A stretch of 14,978 nt of DNA from an uncultured bacterium (GTDB lineage: Bacteria > Pseudomonadota > Gammaproteobacteria > Burkholderiales > Burkholderiaceae_E): NCBI GenBank assembly GCA_903864485.1, contig CAIPGD010000071.1, positions 1-14,978 of the forward strand. Direction: 5' to 3'. Positions 1 through 6,616 of this stretch are shown here, one piece after another. Position numbers and translations under genes: made by a program. Within the stretch, counting starts at the first letter, position 1, and the number at the start of each line of letters is the position of its first letter. The notes under the pieces are model-generated. The model was not told where the DNA came from. It saw only the letters and a program-made list of their open reading frames with translations, and searched no databases.

Positions 1-15
1 GGTTATGAAGAATGA
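1..15 (+). CDS. 3' end of upstream gene, probably modA (partial)
   Basis: The first fifteen bases read as four codons and a stop (G-Y-E-E, then TGA) in the frame whose TGA overlaps the modB ATG as ATGA. This is the usual spacing in translationally coupled operons. In mod operons the gene before modB normally encodes the periplasmic molybdate-binding protein ModA. Four residues cannot identify the product, so the name is an inference from gene order only. Confidence 0.4.
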   Translation, partial: GYEE

Positions 16-701
16 CTGGTTGGCTTGATCACGAGAGTGTCGAGACGGTTTTTGTCACCCTCAAACTGGCTGGGCTGACTACGAGCCTGCTCCTGATTTT
101 GGCCACCCCAATCGCCTGGTGGTTGGCCCGCACGAAATCAGGTTGGCGTGTCCCCATCGCTTCGATGGTTGCATTGCCTCTGGTCTTGCCGCCGACAGTG
201 CTCGGGTTCTATCTCCTCGTGACCCTCGGACCTCATGGGCCATTGGGCCAGCTGACCCAGTCGATGGGCCTGGGCAACTTTGCCTTCACCTTCACAGGAT
301 TGGTGATCGGCTCATTGATTTACTCGCTACCGTTTGCGGTCCAGCCGCTTCAAAATGCCTTTGAAGCGATGGGTGAGCGTCCACTCGAAGTTGCAGCCAC
401 ACTGCGTGCCAGTCCGTGGGATGCTTTTTTGACCGTCGCTTTGCCACTAGCAAGACCGGGGTACTTGACCGCGGCCATTTTGAGCTTCGCCCACACCGTT
501 GGTGAATTTGGTGTCGTTCTGATGATTGGAGGCAATATTCCGGGCAAAACGCGGGTTGTTTCGACGCAAATATACGGCCATGTCGAATCCATGGAATATG
601 CCCAGGCACATGCGTTAGCTGGCGGGATGCTTTTGTTTTGCTTCACGATTTTGCTGGTGATGACGTGGCTGAATCGGAATCCGATGCGGGCGCTGTCGTG
701 A
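12..701 (+). CDS. modB: Molybdate ABC transporter permease ModB
   Basis: This is the inner-membrane permease of the molybdate importer ModABC. A dimer forms the channel that receives molybdate from ModA and is driven by ModC. The 229-residue protein matches the usual ModB length of about 225-230. Hydrophobic segments lie near residues 14-38, 48-72, 92-112, 152-172 and 203-220. The EAA loop that docks on the ATPase lies at about residues 126-150 (EVAATLRASPWDAF followed by LPLARPG). The later GEFGVVLMIGGNIPGKT stretch (164-180) is characteristic of ModB/CysTW-type permeases. Its ATG overlaps the stop of the preceding frame as ATGA, and its own TGA overlaps a GTG start of modC, so the three frames look coupled. 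In well-studied bacteria mod operons are repressed by ModE with molybdate. The promoter lies outside the window, so that cannot be checked here. Confidence 0.93.
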   Translation: MTGWLDHESVETVFVTLKLAGLTTSLLLILATPIAWWLARTKSGWRVPIASMVALPLVLPPTVLGFYLLVTLGPHGPLGQLTQSMGLGNFAFTFTGLVIGSLIYSLPFAVQPLQNAFEAMGERPLEVAATLRASPWDAFLTVALPLARPGYLTAAILSFAHTVGEFGVVLMIGGNIPGKTRVVSTQIYGHVESMEYAQAHALAGGMLLFCFTILLVMTWLNRNPMRALS

Positions 702-1831
702 CGAATATTGGAAGGGTGAGGGGCGCCCAGCCGATCCAGATCACGCTAGAGTTCGCCCGCCCCGAGTTCTTACTCGATGTTGACCTCAGACTGCCTTCAA
801 CGGGGATCACGGTTTTGTTTGGGGCCTCAGGGTCGGGCAAGACCACCTTGCTGCGGTGTGTGGCGGGTCTAGAGCGGGCGCCACGTGCAATCGTCACGGT
901 TAATGGATCTGAATGGCAGCACGATGAGTCGATTTTTTTGCCGACTTGGCGGCGGCCACTCGGGTACGTGTTCCAGGAGCCTAGCCTGTTCGCGCATCTA
1001 AACGTGGAACAAAACATTCGCTATGGATTGAGCCGAGGTGCGCCGGCATCGAGCGCATCGCCCGCTTCGATTGATTCCGTCATCGAACTGTTGGGCATCT
1101 CGGCGTTGCTTCATCGCAAGCCAACCGAACTTTCAGGCGGTGAGCGCCAGCGTGTAGCAATTGCCCGTGCGCTCGCCACGCAACCACAATTACTGCTACT
1201 CGACGAGCCCTTGGCGTCCCTCGATCAGGCTCGGCGGCGGGAGATCTTGCCCTGGCTGGGTCGACTACGGGACGAATTGAAGATCCCAATGCTCTACGTC
1301 ACCCATTCCGCAGATGAGGTGGGGCGGCTGGCGGATCACCTCGTCGTAATCGACCGGGGACGCGTTAACGCATCAGGGCCAGTTTCGCAGGTCTTGAGCG
1401 CCATCAATCCTGTGGTCGTCCTCGGCGATGACGCCGGAGCGTTACTCGATGTGAAGGTCGCCGAGCATGATCGGCACTGGAAGCTGGTTCGGGTCGAATT
1501 CCCCGGGGGGGACTTGTGGTTACGGGACACGGGTTTTTCGACGCGAGATTCCACGATTCCGTCCACTGGTAAATCCGCTCGGGTTCGGGTGTTGGCACGT
1601 GATGTCAGCATTGCCACCGAGCGGCCAACCCATACCAGTATTCAGAATATTATTCCGTGCCTCGTGGAGTCTGTCGCGGCTGATCTTGAAGAATCGCAGT
1701 CGCTGGTTCAATTGCGTTGCGGCGAATCGATCCTGTTAGCCCGAATCACATCACGGGCGGTCGCGTCGCTGGGCCTCATCGCGGGGGTGCAGGTCTGGGC
1801 TCAGATCAAGGCGGTGGCGTTGGTGGATTAA
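698..1831 (+). CDS. modC: Molybdate ABC transporter ATP-binding protein ModC
   Basis: This cytoplasmic ATPase powers molybdate import. From the GTG at 698, which overlaps the modB stop as GTGA, it has 377 residues. The frame is open back to 638, but that would add 20 residues encoded inside modB. Visible ABC motifs are Walker A GASGSGKT (42-49), the Q-loop glutamine at 93 in YVFQEPSLF, signature LSGGERQ (145-151), Walker B LLLLDE (165-170) and the switch histidine at 203 in YVTHSADE. The C-terminal part, about 290-375, has the form of the MOP/TOBE oxyanion-binding domain of ModC (THTSIQNIIP...), the site of regulatory molybdate binding in the family. An alanine/serine-rich stretch at residues 117-125 is encoded by a 9-base repeat and looks like extra sequence in the helical domain. 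A strong hairpin terminator follows the stop. A sulfate or iron ATPase is less likely given the ModB neighbour and the MOP domain. Confidence 0.92.
   Translation: MTNIGRVRGAQPIQITLEFARPEFLLDVDLRLPSTGITVLFGASGSGKTTLLRCVAGLERAPRAIVTVNGSEWQHDESIFLPTWRRPLGYVFQEPSLFAHLNVEQNIRYGLSRGAPASSASPASIDSVIELLGISALLHRKPTELSGGERQRVAIARALATQPQLLLLDEPLASLDQARRREILPWLGRLRDELKIPMLYVTHSADEVGRLADHLVVIDRGRVNASGPVSQVLSAINPVVVLGDDAGALLDVKVAEHDRHWKLVRVEFPGGDLWLRDTGFSTRDSTIPSTGKSARVRVLARDVSIATERPTHTSIQNIIPCLVESVAADLEESQSLVQLRCGESILLARITSRAVASLGLIAGVQVWAQIKAVALVD
1046..1072 (+). repeat. 9-base in-frame tandem repeat inside modC (3 units)
   Basis: Three consecutive 9-base units, GCATCGAGC, GCATCGCCC and GCTTCGATT, encode ASS-ASP-ASI. 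They lie between the Q-loop and the signature motif of ModC. The first two units are identical at seven of nine positions. The period keeps the reading frame. This is the weakest of the coding repeats in the window. Confidence 0.5.
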
Positions 1832-1833
1832 TT

Positions 1834-1868
1834 GGCGTTGCGTGAATGTCGTGCCACGCCCCGTTTTT
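1834..1868 (+). terminator. Intrinsic terminator after modC
   Basis: A compound hairpin begins three bases after the modC stop. The outer stem GGCGT (1834-1838) pairs with ACGCC (1856-1860). A one-base t/c mismatch follows, then the inner stem GCGTG (1840-1844) pairs with CGTGC (1850-1854) through three Watson-Crick and two G-U pairs, around the loop AATGT. A run of five T (1864-1868) follows. This fits Rho-independent termination of the mod operon before the next gene at 1904. Confidence 0.7.
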
Positions 1869-1903
1869 GCTGATTGATCCGGATCCCAAACCCGGAGTCA
1901 CCG

Positions 1904-2143
1904 ATGAACGATCTCGCTAGCCTGCTCAGTCAACTGGGTCTCGCCGATGACCCTGAAGGCGTTCGCCGCTTCATTCATCATCATGCGCCGCTCGATCCGA
2001 GGATGCGGATCGAAGAGGCTCCGTTCTGGACGTCGGTGCAGGCCGACGTGCTCAGCGCATGCTGGCTTGAGGATGCCGACTGGTGCGACGCCTTTGATCA
2101 ATTGAATCTTGCGTTGAGTTTGGGTCCTGATGATGTGGCGTAA
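1904..2143 (+). CDS. DUF2789 family small protein
   Basis: The 79-residue acidic protein starts MNDLASLLSQLGL and contains the run APFWTSVQADVL followed by EDADWCDAFDQLN. I recognise this as the DUF2789 pattern (two helices, an APFW[ST]xxQ motif, then an acidic DADW segment). The family is common in proteobacteria as a single-domain cytoplasmic protein and has no established function. The ATG at 1904 is preferred over an in-frame TTG at 1874 because a CGGAG Shine-Dalgarno-like sequence (1893-1897) lies six bases upstream and the family homology begins at MNDL. There is no signal peptide or membrane segment. It lies after the modC terminator and 32 bases before the dehydratase, so it probably shares a transcript with the latter rather than with mod. 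Confidence 0.8.
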   Translation: MNDLASLLSQLGLADDPEGVRRFIHHHAPLDPRMRIEEAPFWTSVQADVLSACWLEDADWCDAFDQLNLALSLGPDDVA

Positions 2144-2175
2144 ATTACCCGGTTTCACGTCACCAAGAGATCCCG

Positions 2176-3183
2176 ATGAGTCTGGCCATTCAATTCGACG
2201 ATGTCACGGCCGCCGCTGCGCGCTTGGCCGGATACGCAATCCGAACGCCCGTGCTGACCTCGCAGACCGCTAACGCTCTCACTGGCGCGCAGCTGTTCTT
2301 CAAAGCTGAAAACTTTCAGCGAATGGGGGCGTTCAAATTCCGTGGGGCGTTTAACGCGCTTTCAAAGTTCAGCCCCGAACAACGTGCAAAAGGTGCGATC
2401 ACCTATTCGTCGGGTAACCATGCGCAAGCGGTTGCCTTGTCGGCCCGGATGCTTGGTATGCCGAGCGTGATCGTGATGCCGCAGGATGCGCCGGCAGCCA
2501 AGCTGGCAGCCACTCGGGGTTATCAATCTGGGCAGGCTGGCAGTGATGTGGTTTTGTACGATCGCTACAGACAAGACCGGGAAGCGATTGGGCATCAGAT
2601 TGCCTCTGAGCGGGGGATGACTCTGATCCCGCCCTTTGATCATCCAGATGTCATGGCCGGGCAGGGCACAGCGGCGCTCGAACTGATTGATCAAGTCGCA
2701 GAGATGGATGGTGGCGGACTCGATGCCTTGTTGGTCTGCCTGGGTGGCGGCGGTCTAATTTCTGGTTGCGCCGTGGCCGCCAAACATCGGCTACCCGCGA
2801 TCGAGGTCTGGGGGGTCGAACCCGAGGCCGGAAACGACACCCAGCAAAGCCTCGCACGAGGGCAAATCGTGCGGATCGAAACCCCAAAAACGATCGCAGA
2901 TGGCGCCCAAACCCAGTCGAGTGGACAACTCACCTTCCCGGTCATTCAGCGCCTCGTCAAAGGCGTCGTGACGGCGACGGATGCTCAGTTGATCGAGACG
3001 ATGAGGTTCTTCGCTGAGCGGATGAAAATGGTCGTCGAGCCGACGGGGTGTCTGGCGGCTGCGGCGGTGTTTGCCCGGGCCGCCGGACTATCGGATCTGC
3101 GTGGTAAGCGCGTCGGCGTCATTGTGTCTGGGGGCAACGTCGACATCGCCCGTTTCGGTGAGTTGTTGGCCGCCTCGGTTTAG
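2176..3183 (+). CDS. PLP-dependent threonine/threo-3-hydroxyaspartate dehydratase (fold type II)
   Basis: A cytoplasmic PLP enzyme of the serine/threonine dehydratase and serine racemase group. It probably eliminates water and ammonia from a beta-hydroxy amino acid to give a 2-keto acid. Visible hallmarks are the PLP lysine in GAFKFRGA (Lys54), the substrate loop SSGNHAQ (78-84), the phosphate-binding glycine loop GGGGL (190-194), VEPTG (287-291) and the C-terminal SGGNVD (318-323). At 335 residues it has no ACT regulatory domain, so it is the short catabolic type rather than biosynthetic IlvA. The combination NFQRMGAFKFRGA with the short length resembles threo-3-hydroxyaspartate ammonia-lyase and serine racemase; the exact substrate cannot be read from sequence. 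Residues 117-122 (QSG-QAG) form a small repeat that lengthens the loop after AATRGY. A purine-rich AAGAGA (2164-2169) precedes the ATG. Its TAG is interleaved with the stop of the opposing SDR gene. Confidence 0.88.
   Translation: MSLAIQFDDVTAAAARLAGYAIRTPVLTSQTANALTGAQLFFKAENFQRMGAFKFRGAFNALSKFSPEQRAKGAITYSSGNHAQAVALSARMLGMPSVIVMPQDAPAAKLAATRGYQSGQAGSDVVLYDRYRQDREAIGHQIASERGMTLIPPFDHPDVMAGQGTAALELIDQVAEMDGGGLDALLVCLGGGGLISGCAVAAKHRLPAIEVWGVEPEAGNDTQQSLARGQIVRIETPKTIADGAQTQSSGQLTFPVIQRLVKGVVTATDAQLIETMRFFAERMKMVVEPTGCLAAAAVFARAAGLSDLRGKRVGVIVSGGNVDIARFGELLAASV
2524..2541 (+). repeat. 9-base in-frame duplication inside the dehydratase (2 units)
   Basis: CAATCTGGG followed by CAGGCTGGC encodes QSG-QAG, directly after the conserved AATRGY segment. 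As I recall the family, only a residue or two usually separates RGY from the following V-V-L-Y-D, so this looks like an in-frame insertion by slippage. Six of the nine positions match between units. Confidence 0.4.
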
Positions 3184-3986
3184 TTCGGATCGCGGACATC
3201 CGCGATCACCGTCTTGCCAAAATCGGGTCGCTCCAAATAGGCAACGACCTTCGCCGCAGCGGACTCTGGCGTGTCGAGTAGCCCGCCGGACTTAAGACCC
3301 GCAAAGCGTTGCTGATCGGGAAATGCCACTGGGTCAGCGCCGCGCAACTGGACCTGCATGTCGGTATCGATCACCCCGGGGGCGAGTGAGATGATTCGTG
3401 CGCCGTTTGGGTGCCGCGCCGCTTCAAGCGCCAGTGATCGGCTGACATGGTCCATCCCCGCCTTGGTCGCGCAATAGACAGCGCTGCCGGCCATCGCCTG
3501 GCGGCCAAGACCAGAAGAGATGTTGAGGATCTTGCGGGGCACTTCCGACCCTAGATCGTCACTAGCCCCCAGAAACGCAGCGCTGAGGAGTACCGGCGCC
3601 TCGAGTCCTGCTCGAATCGCGTGGCTAATGGTGGCGAGGTCAACTGAGGCAAGCGGGCCTGGTTCGACAAGCAAGGCGGCGTTATTGATCAGATTTAAGC
3701 TGCTGACTGAACTCCGCGGCAGACCTGCGACCCATTGCTGAAGCTGTTCGGCGACCTCTACAGGGGAGGTGAGGTCGACCGACCATTGCTCGAGCATCGC
3801 CGGGACATTGCCGGGAGGCTTGGCGAGATCCGCGTTGGGTGTGCGTTGAAGCGTCAGGATCCGATGGCCTTTTGCGAGCAACTGCTTTGCAATGGCCAGG
3901 CCAAGGCCACGGGATGCGCCGGTGATGATGGTGACAGGCGAGGTGACAGGTGAGGTAACGGGTGAGGTGACTGGTGAGGGGCTCAT
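3180..3986 (-). CDS. Short-chain dehydrogenase/reductase with N-terminal SPVT repeat
   Basis: A classical SDR oxidoreductase, probably NADP(H)-dependent, resembling the sepiapterin/benzil reductase-like group; the substrate is unknown. The 268 residues include the nucleotide loop TGASRGLG (22-29), NNA (101-103), catalytic Ser157/Ser158 in NISSGLG, and Tyr171-x3-Lys175 (YCATK), so the active site is intact. The odd part is the N-terminus: after MSP come four copies of SPVT (residues 4-19) that merge into the first beta strand (VTIITGAS). Only the ATG at 3986 serves as a start: no ATG, GTG or TTG lies within the repeat, and a GAGG Shine-Dalgarno sequence (3998-3995) is spaced eight bases from it. 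It is the last gene of the minus-strand run, 18 bases after rluA. Its TAA overlaps the stop of the opposing dehydratase gene, leaving no room for a dedicated terminator. Confidence 0.88.
   Translation of the reverse strand: MSPSPVTSPVTSPVTSPVTIITGASRGLGLAIAKQLLAKGHRILTLQRTPNADLAKPPGNVPAMLEQWSVDLTSPVEVAEQLQQWVAGLPRSSVSSLNLINNAALLVEPGPLASVDLATISHAIRAGLEAPVLLSAAFLGASDDLGSEVPRKILNISSGLGRQAMAGSAVYCATKAGMDHVSRSLALEAARHPNGARIISLAPGVIDTDMQVQLRGADPVAFPDQQRFAGLKSGGLLDTPESAAAKVVAYLERPDFGKTVIADVRDPN
3930..3977 (-). repeat. 12-base coding minisatellite, 4 units (SPVT)4
   Basis: On the plus strand four consecutive 12-base units are GGTGACAGGCGA, GGTGACAGGTGA, GGTAACGGGTGA and GGTGACTGGTGA. Each encodes the tetrapeptide SPVT on the minus strand. 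Base differences fall at synonymous third positions, so the peptide repeat is perfect while the DNA repeat is diverging. Confidence 0.9.
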
Positions 3987-4004
3987 GGTTCGACCTCGAA
4001 AGGT

Positions 4005-4676
4005 TTAAAACGGGGTGGTGGTAGAGAACTTCACGAGTTCTTGCCGGAGCGGATGAATGAACTCAAGATCAGAAGCATGTAAGAGTAATCGCGAACTCAC
4101 CCTCGAGGGATCCTCGGATCCGTAGAGGGAATCGCCCACAATCGGGTGACCGATTGCGCTGAGATGTAACCGGAGTTGATGTGATCGTCCTGTGATCGGC
4201 GATAACTCTAATCTTGAGTAAGATTCTGAATGTTGAAAAGGTAACAGTCGCCAATGAGTCGTTGCTGACTTGCCTTGCACCCAATCAACCTTTTGGCGCG
4301 GCCGGTTGGGCCAGTCGGCGATTAGGGGCAACTCAATCGTCCCGGTGGGGGCCGTGAGATGACCGTGGACAACAGCCTCATAGCGTTTATGGACCAGGCG
4401 TTGCTCGAACAGTTGGCTGAGCGCACGTTGCATCATTGCCCCCCGCGCGAACAACAGTAGCCCTGAAGTCGCCATGTCGAGTCGATGGACAACCAGGGCA
4501 TCCGAATAAATGGCTTGCAGGCGCGAGATCGCGCTGTCCTTCAGCTCAGGTGGGCGCCCCGGAACGGATGGAAGCCCTGCTGGTTTGTTGACCACGATCA
4601 GGTCCGAATCCGCAAACACCACAAAGAGATCCTTGCGATCCAGGCCCTGACCACCTGAGGGCTGTTCGAAATTCAA
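4005..4676 (-). CDS. rluA: Dual-specificity RNA pseudouridine synthase RluA
   Basis: A cytoplasmic enzyme that isomerises uridine to pseudouridine. E. coli RluA modifies 23S rRNA U746 and U32 of several tRNAs. The core shows NKPAGLPSVPGR, the catalytic block HRLDMATSGLL with the essential Asp, LPLIADWPNRPRQKV, and ITGRSHQLRLHLSAIGHPIVGD. All of these align closely with E. coli RluA rather than with RluC/RluD, and there is no S4 domain. The start is uncertain because no ATG precedes the core. A TTG at 4676, ten bases past the MFS stop, gives 223 residues, close to E. coli's 219. A GTG at 4622 has a better Shine-Dalgarno sequence (AAGGA, seven bases away) but would trim the first strand. A TTG at 4778 would overlap the MFS gene by 92 bases. 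I chose 4676 on length. It sits in the minus-strand run between the MFS gene and an SDR. Confidence 0.85.
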   Translation of the reverse strand: MNFEQPSGGQGLDRKDLFVVFADSDLIVVNKPAGLPSVPGRPPELKDSAISRLQAIYSDALVVHRLDMATSGLLLFARGAMMQRALSQLFEQRLVHKRYEAVVHGHLTAPTGTIELPLIADWPNRPRQKVDWVQGKSATTHWRLLPFQHSESYSRLELSPITGRSHQLRLHLSAIGHPIVGDSLYGSEDPSRVSSRLLLHASDLEFIHPLRQELVKFSTTTPF

Positions 4677-4686
4677 GGCTGCAATG

Positions 4687-5907
4687 TCAGGTTGTGGGCA
4701 CCAGCCGGTCGCGGCGCGCAAGCTGCGGGAAGCCCTGCCACCACAGGCCGGCCACAACGATGGATCCGATTCCGCCAACGATCACGGACCCAACTGGACC
4801 GATCGCGGCGGCCACTGCACCCGACTCAAATTCGCCGAGCTGATTGGATGCGCCGATGAAGACTGAATTGACGGCGCCCACGCGCCCGCGCATGTGGTCC
4901 GGGGTTTCCAGTTGAACCAGGGTCGAACGGACAACGATGCTCACCATGTCGGCCGCTCCGGTGATTGCGAGTGCCACCATCGAGACCCAGAACGAGGTGG
5001 ATACCCCGAAAATCACTGTGGCTAACCCATAGACCACGATCGCTACGAACAATTTGCTCCCGGCTTGATCCTCGACCGGCCATCGAGTGAGGAGTGCTGA
5101 CATCAGCAAGGCGCCGATTCCAGGGGCGGCGCGCAACAGGCCCAAACCCCATGGGCCGACATGCAGCAGGTCACGGGCGAAGATAGGTAGTAATGCGGTC
5201 GCGCCGCCGAGAAGGACTGCGAAGAGATCGAGTGAGATCGCGCCCAACAGCACGGGCTGATCACGCACATAGCGCACGCCTGCGAGGAGACTGTTCAGGC
5301 TGGGACGCTCGCCAGCGGGTGGCGCCGGATGACGGATGGTCAGACACAACAAGGTGCCGACCAAGAAGAGCGCGGCGCAGGTGCCATACACGGTGGCATG
5401 CCCCGCGACGTAGATAAACCCTCCGATCGCTGGGCCAGCGATGATGGCGGCTTGCATACCCGCCGAGCTGAAGGCTAGCGCACGGGGCAATAATTCGATC
5501 GGAACCAAAATTGGAATCAGCGCGGACTGCGCGGGCATCTGAAATGCCTTGATACTTCCGAGCACGAGCGAAAGGACAAGCAGCAGGGTTCGGCCATGCC
5601 CCTGCGGGTCGCCAATCTCGAATGGATGCGTTGCAAGTACTAAGGCCACGATGCCCTGGAGGGCCAAACAGAGGGCGATCAATCGGGCCCGATGATGACG
5701 GTCCACGACATGGCCCGAGACCAACATCAACGCGACTGCTGGCAGAAACTGGAACAATCCGACGAGCCCTAGGTCCCAGGCGGATTGGGTCAGGTCGTAC
5801 ATTTGCCAGCCGATGGCGACCATCAGCATCTGGCTGCCGGAAACCCCGGCGATCCTGGCAAACCAGAGGCGCAGGAAGGCTTGTTGATGAAAAATCGAAG
5901 GGGTCAT
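4687..5907 (-). CDS. MFS transporter, EntS/DHA3-like exporter
   Basis: An inner-membrane major facilitator protein of 406 residues, consistent with 12 transmembrane helices. The first starts near residue 12 (LWFARIAGVSGSQM) and the hydrophobic segments continue to the C-terminus. MFS motif A between helices 2 and 3 is present as G65-HVV-D69-R70-HHR-A-R75. The N-terminal pattern FLRLWFAR...GSQMLMVAIGWQMYDLT and the ALAFSSAGMQAAIIAGPAIGG block resemble the MFS_3/EntS (DHA3) efflux group, proton-driven exporters of siderophores or drugs. The substrate cannot be inferred. Its ATG directly follows the TAG of the carbonic anhydrase gene with no base between them, so translation is probably coupled. 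The stop lies ten bases before the chosen rluA start. Confidence 0.87.
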   Translation of the reverse strand: MTPSIFHQQAFLRLWFARIAGVSGSQMLMVAIGWQMYDLTQSAWDLGLVGLFQFLPAVALMLVSGHVVDRHHRARLIALCLALQGIVALVLATHPFEIGDPQGHGRTLLLVLSLVLGSIKAFQMPAQSALIPILVPIELLPRALAFSSAGMQAAIIAGPAIGGFIYVAGHATVYGTCAALFLVGTLLCLTIRHPAPPAGERPSLNSLLAGVRYVRDQPVLLGAISLDLFAVLLGGATALLPIFARDLLHVGPWGLGLLRAAPGIGALLMSALLTRWPVEDQAGSKLFVAIVVYGLATVIFGVSTSFWVSMVALAITGAADMVSIVVRSTLVQLETPDHMRGRVGAVNSVFIGASNQLGEFESGAVAAAIGPVGSVIVGGIGSIVVAGLWWQGFPQLARRDRLVPTT

Positions 5908-6588
5908 CTAGCGTGGAGACTTCCCGGACCAAATTGATTTGAGCGCCGATTTGCGCCACCGTGCGAGGTCAGGTGGGCTCGACACCGGGTTGGCGAGTTT
6001 GCGCAACAGTCCATCATGGATGTCGTAAATCAGACCGTGTAGCGTCAGCGCCTGCTCGCGCTTCCATGCATTCATCACGCTGGGCAGACGGCAAAGCTGA
6101 CTGACTTGTTCGAGGGCATTGAGCTCACAGAGTCGGTCGACAAGTTGCTGTGGTTGCTCGATCGCATCCAGCTGTTTCGCGTACGTATGCCGAACCATTT
6201 CGACATGATGCAGCCAGTGTCCAGAGAGTCCCAATCGCTGGCCGGAAAGAACGGTTTGAACGCCGCCGCAGCCATAGTGGCCCACTACCATGATGTGCTC
6301 CACGCGAAGCACTTCGATGGCGTATTCGACGACGGTCAGACAGTTGAGATCCGTGGGGACGACCAGGTTCGCGACATTTCGATGCACGAACACTTCGCCG
6401 GGTGGCAGCCCGATGATCTGGTTTGCAGGGACGCGGCTGTCGGAGCAGCCAATCCAGAGATAACGGGGGGCCTGTTGTTGAGCCAGTCGATCAAAAAACG
6501 CTGGATCGGTCTTCAGCATTCGCTTAGCCCAAGCGCGATTATTTTCAAATAGCGGTCGTAGGCCGTCCGAGATGTCTTTCTTCGACAT
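5908..6588 (-). CDS. can: Beta-class carbonic anhydrase (type II), Can-like
   Basis: Cytoplasmic zinc enzyme interconverting CO2 and bicarbonate, supplying bicarbonate for carboxylases. The 226-residue protein has zinc ligands Cys48, Asp50, His104 and Cys107, seen as CSDSR (48-52) and HYGCGG (104-109), with Asp50-Arg52 as the family's catalytic dyad. Residues corresponding to the non-catalytic bicarbonate site of type II enzymes (Trp39, Arg64, Tyr181 in the Haemophilus enzyme) appear as Trp45, Arg70 in VHRNVAN and Tyr188 in IYDIHDGLL. Allosteric bicarbonate inhibition is therefore likely. Overall it tracks E. coli Can closely (DLNCLTVVEYA, LCELNALEQV, AWKREQ). The frame is open to 6807, but the ATG at 6588 matches the family start (MSKKDISDGLRPLFENN) and avoids overlapping the upstream SDR gene, leaving a 28-base gap. 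The Shine-Dalgarno sequence is weak. TAG abuts the MFS ATG. Confidence 0.94.
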   Translation of the reverse strand: MSKKDISDGLRPLFENNRAWAKRMLKTDPAFFDRLAQQQAPRYLWIGCSDSRVPANQIIGLPPGEVFVHRNVANLVVPTDLNCLTVVEYAIEVLRVEHIMVVGHYGCGGVQTVLSGQRLGLSGHWLHHVEMVRHTYAKQLDAIEQPQQLVDRLCELNALEQVSQLCRLPSVMNAWKREQALTLHGLIYDIHDGLLRKLANPVSSPPDLARWRKSALKSIWSGKSPR

Positions 6589-6616
6589 GGGTGGAGTTAC
6601 TCGGGTCGCTTGGGCA

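Noticed and set aside
638..697. A longer modC start inside modB.
   Set aside because: It would add 20 acidic residues with no family counterpart and a 64-base overlap; the GTG at 698 gives the typical GTGA coupling.
5261..5959. A 232-codon minus-strand frame overlapping the MFS and carbonic anhydrase genes.
   Set aside because: It is out of frame with both well-supported genes and its Arg/Pro/Ser-rich composition is typical of a shadow frame.
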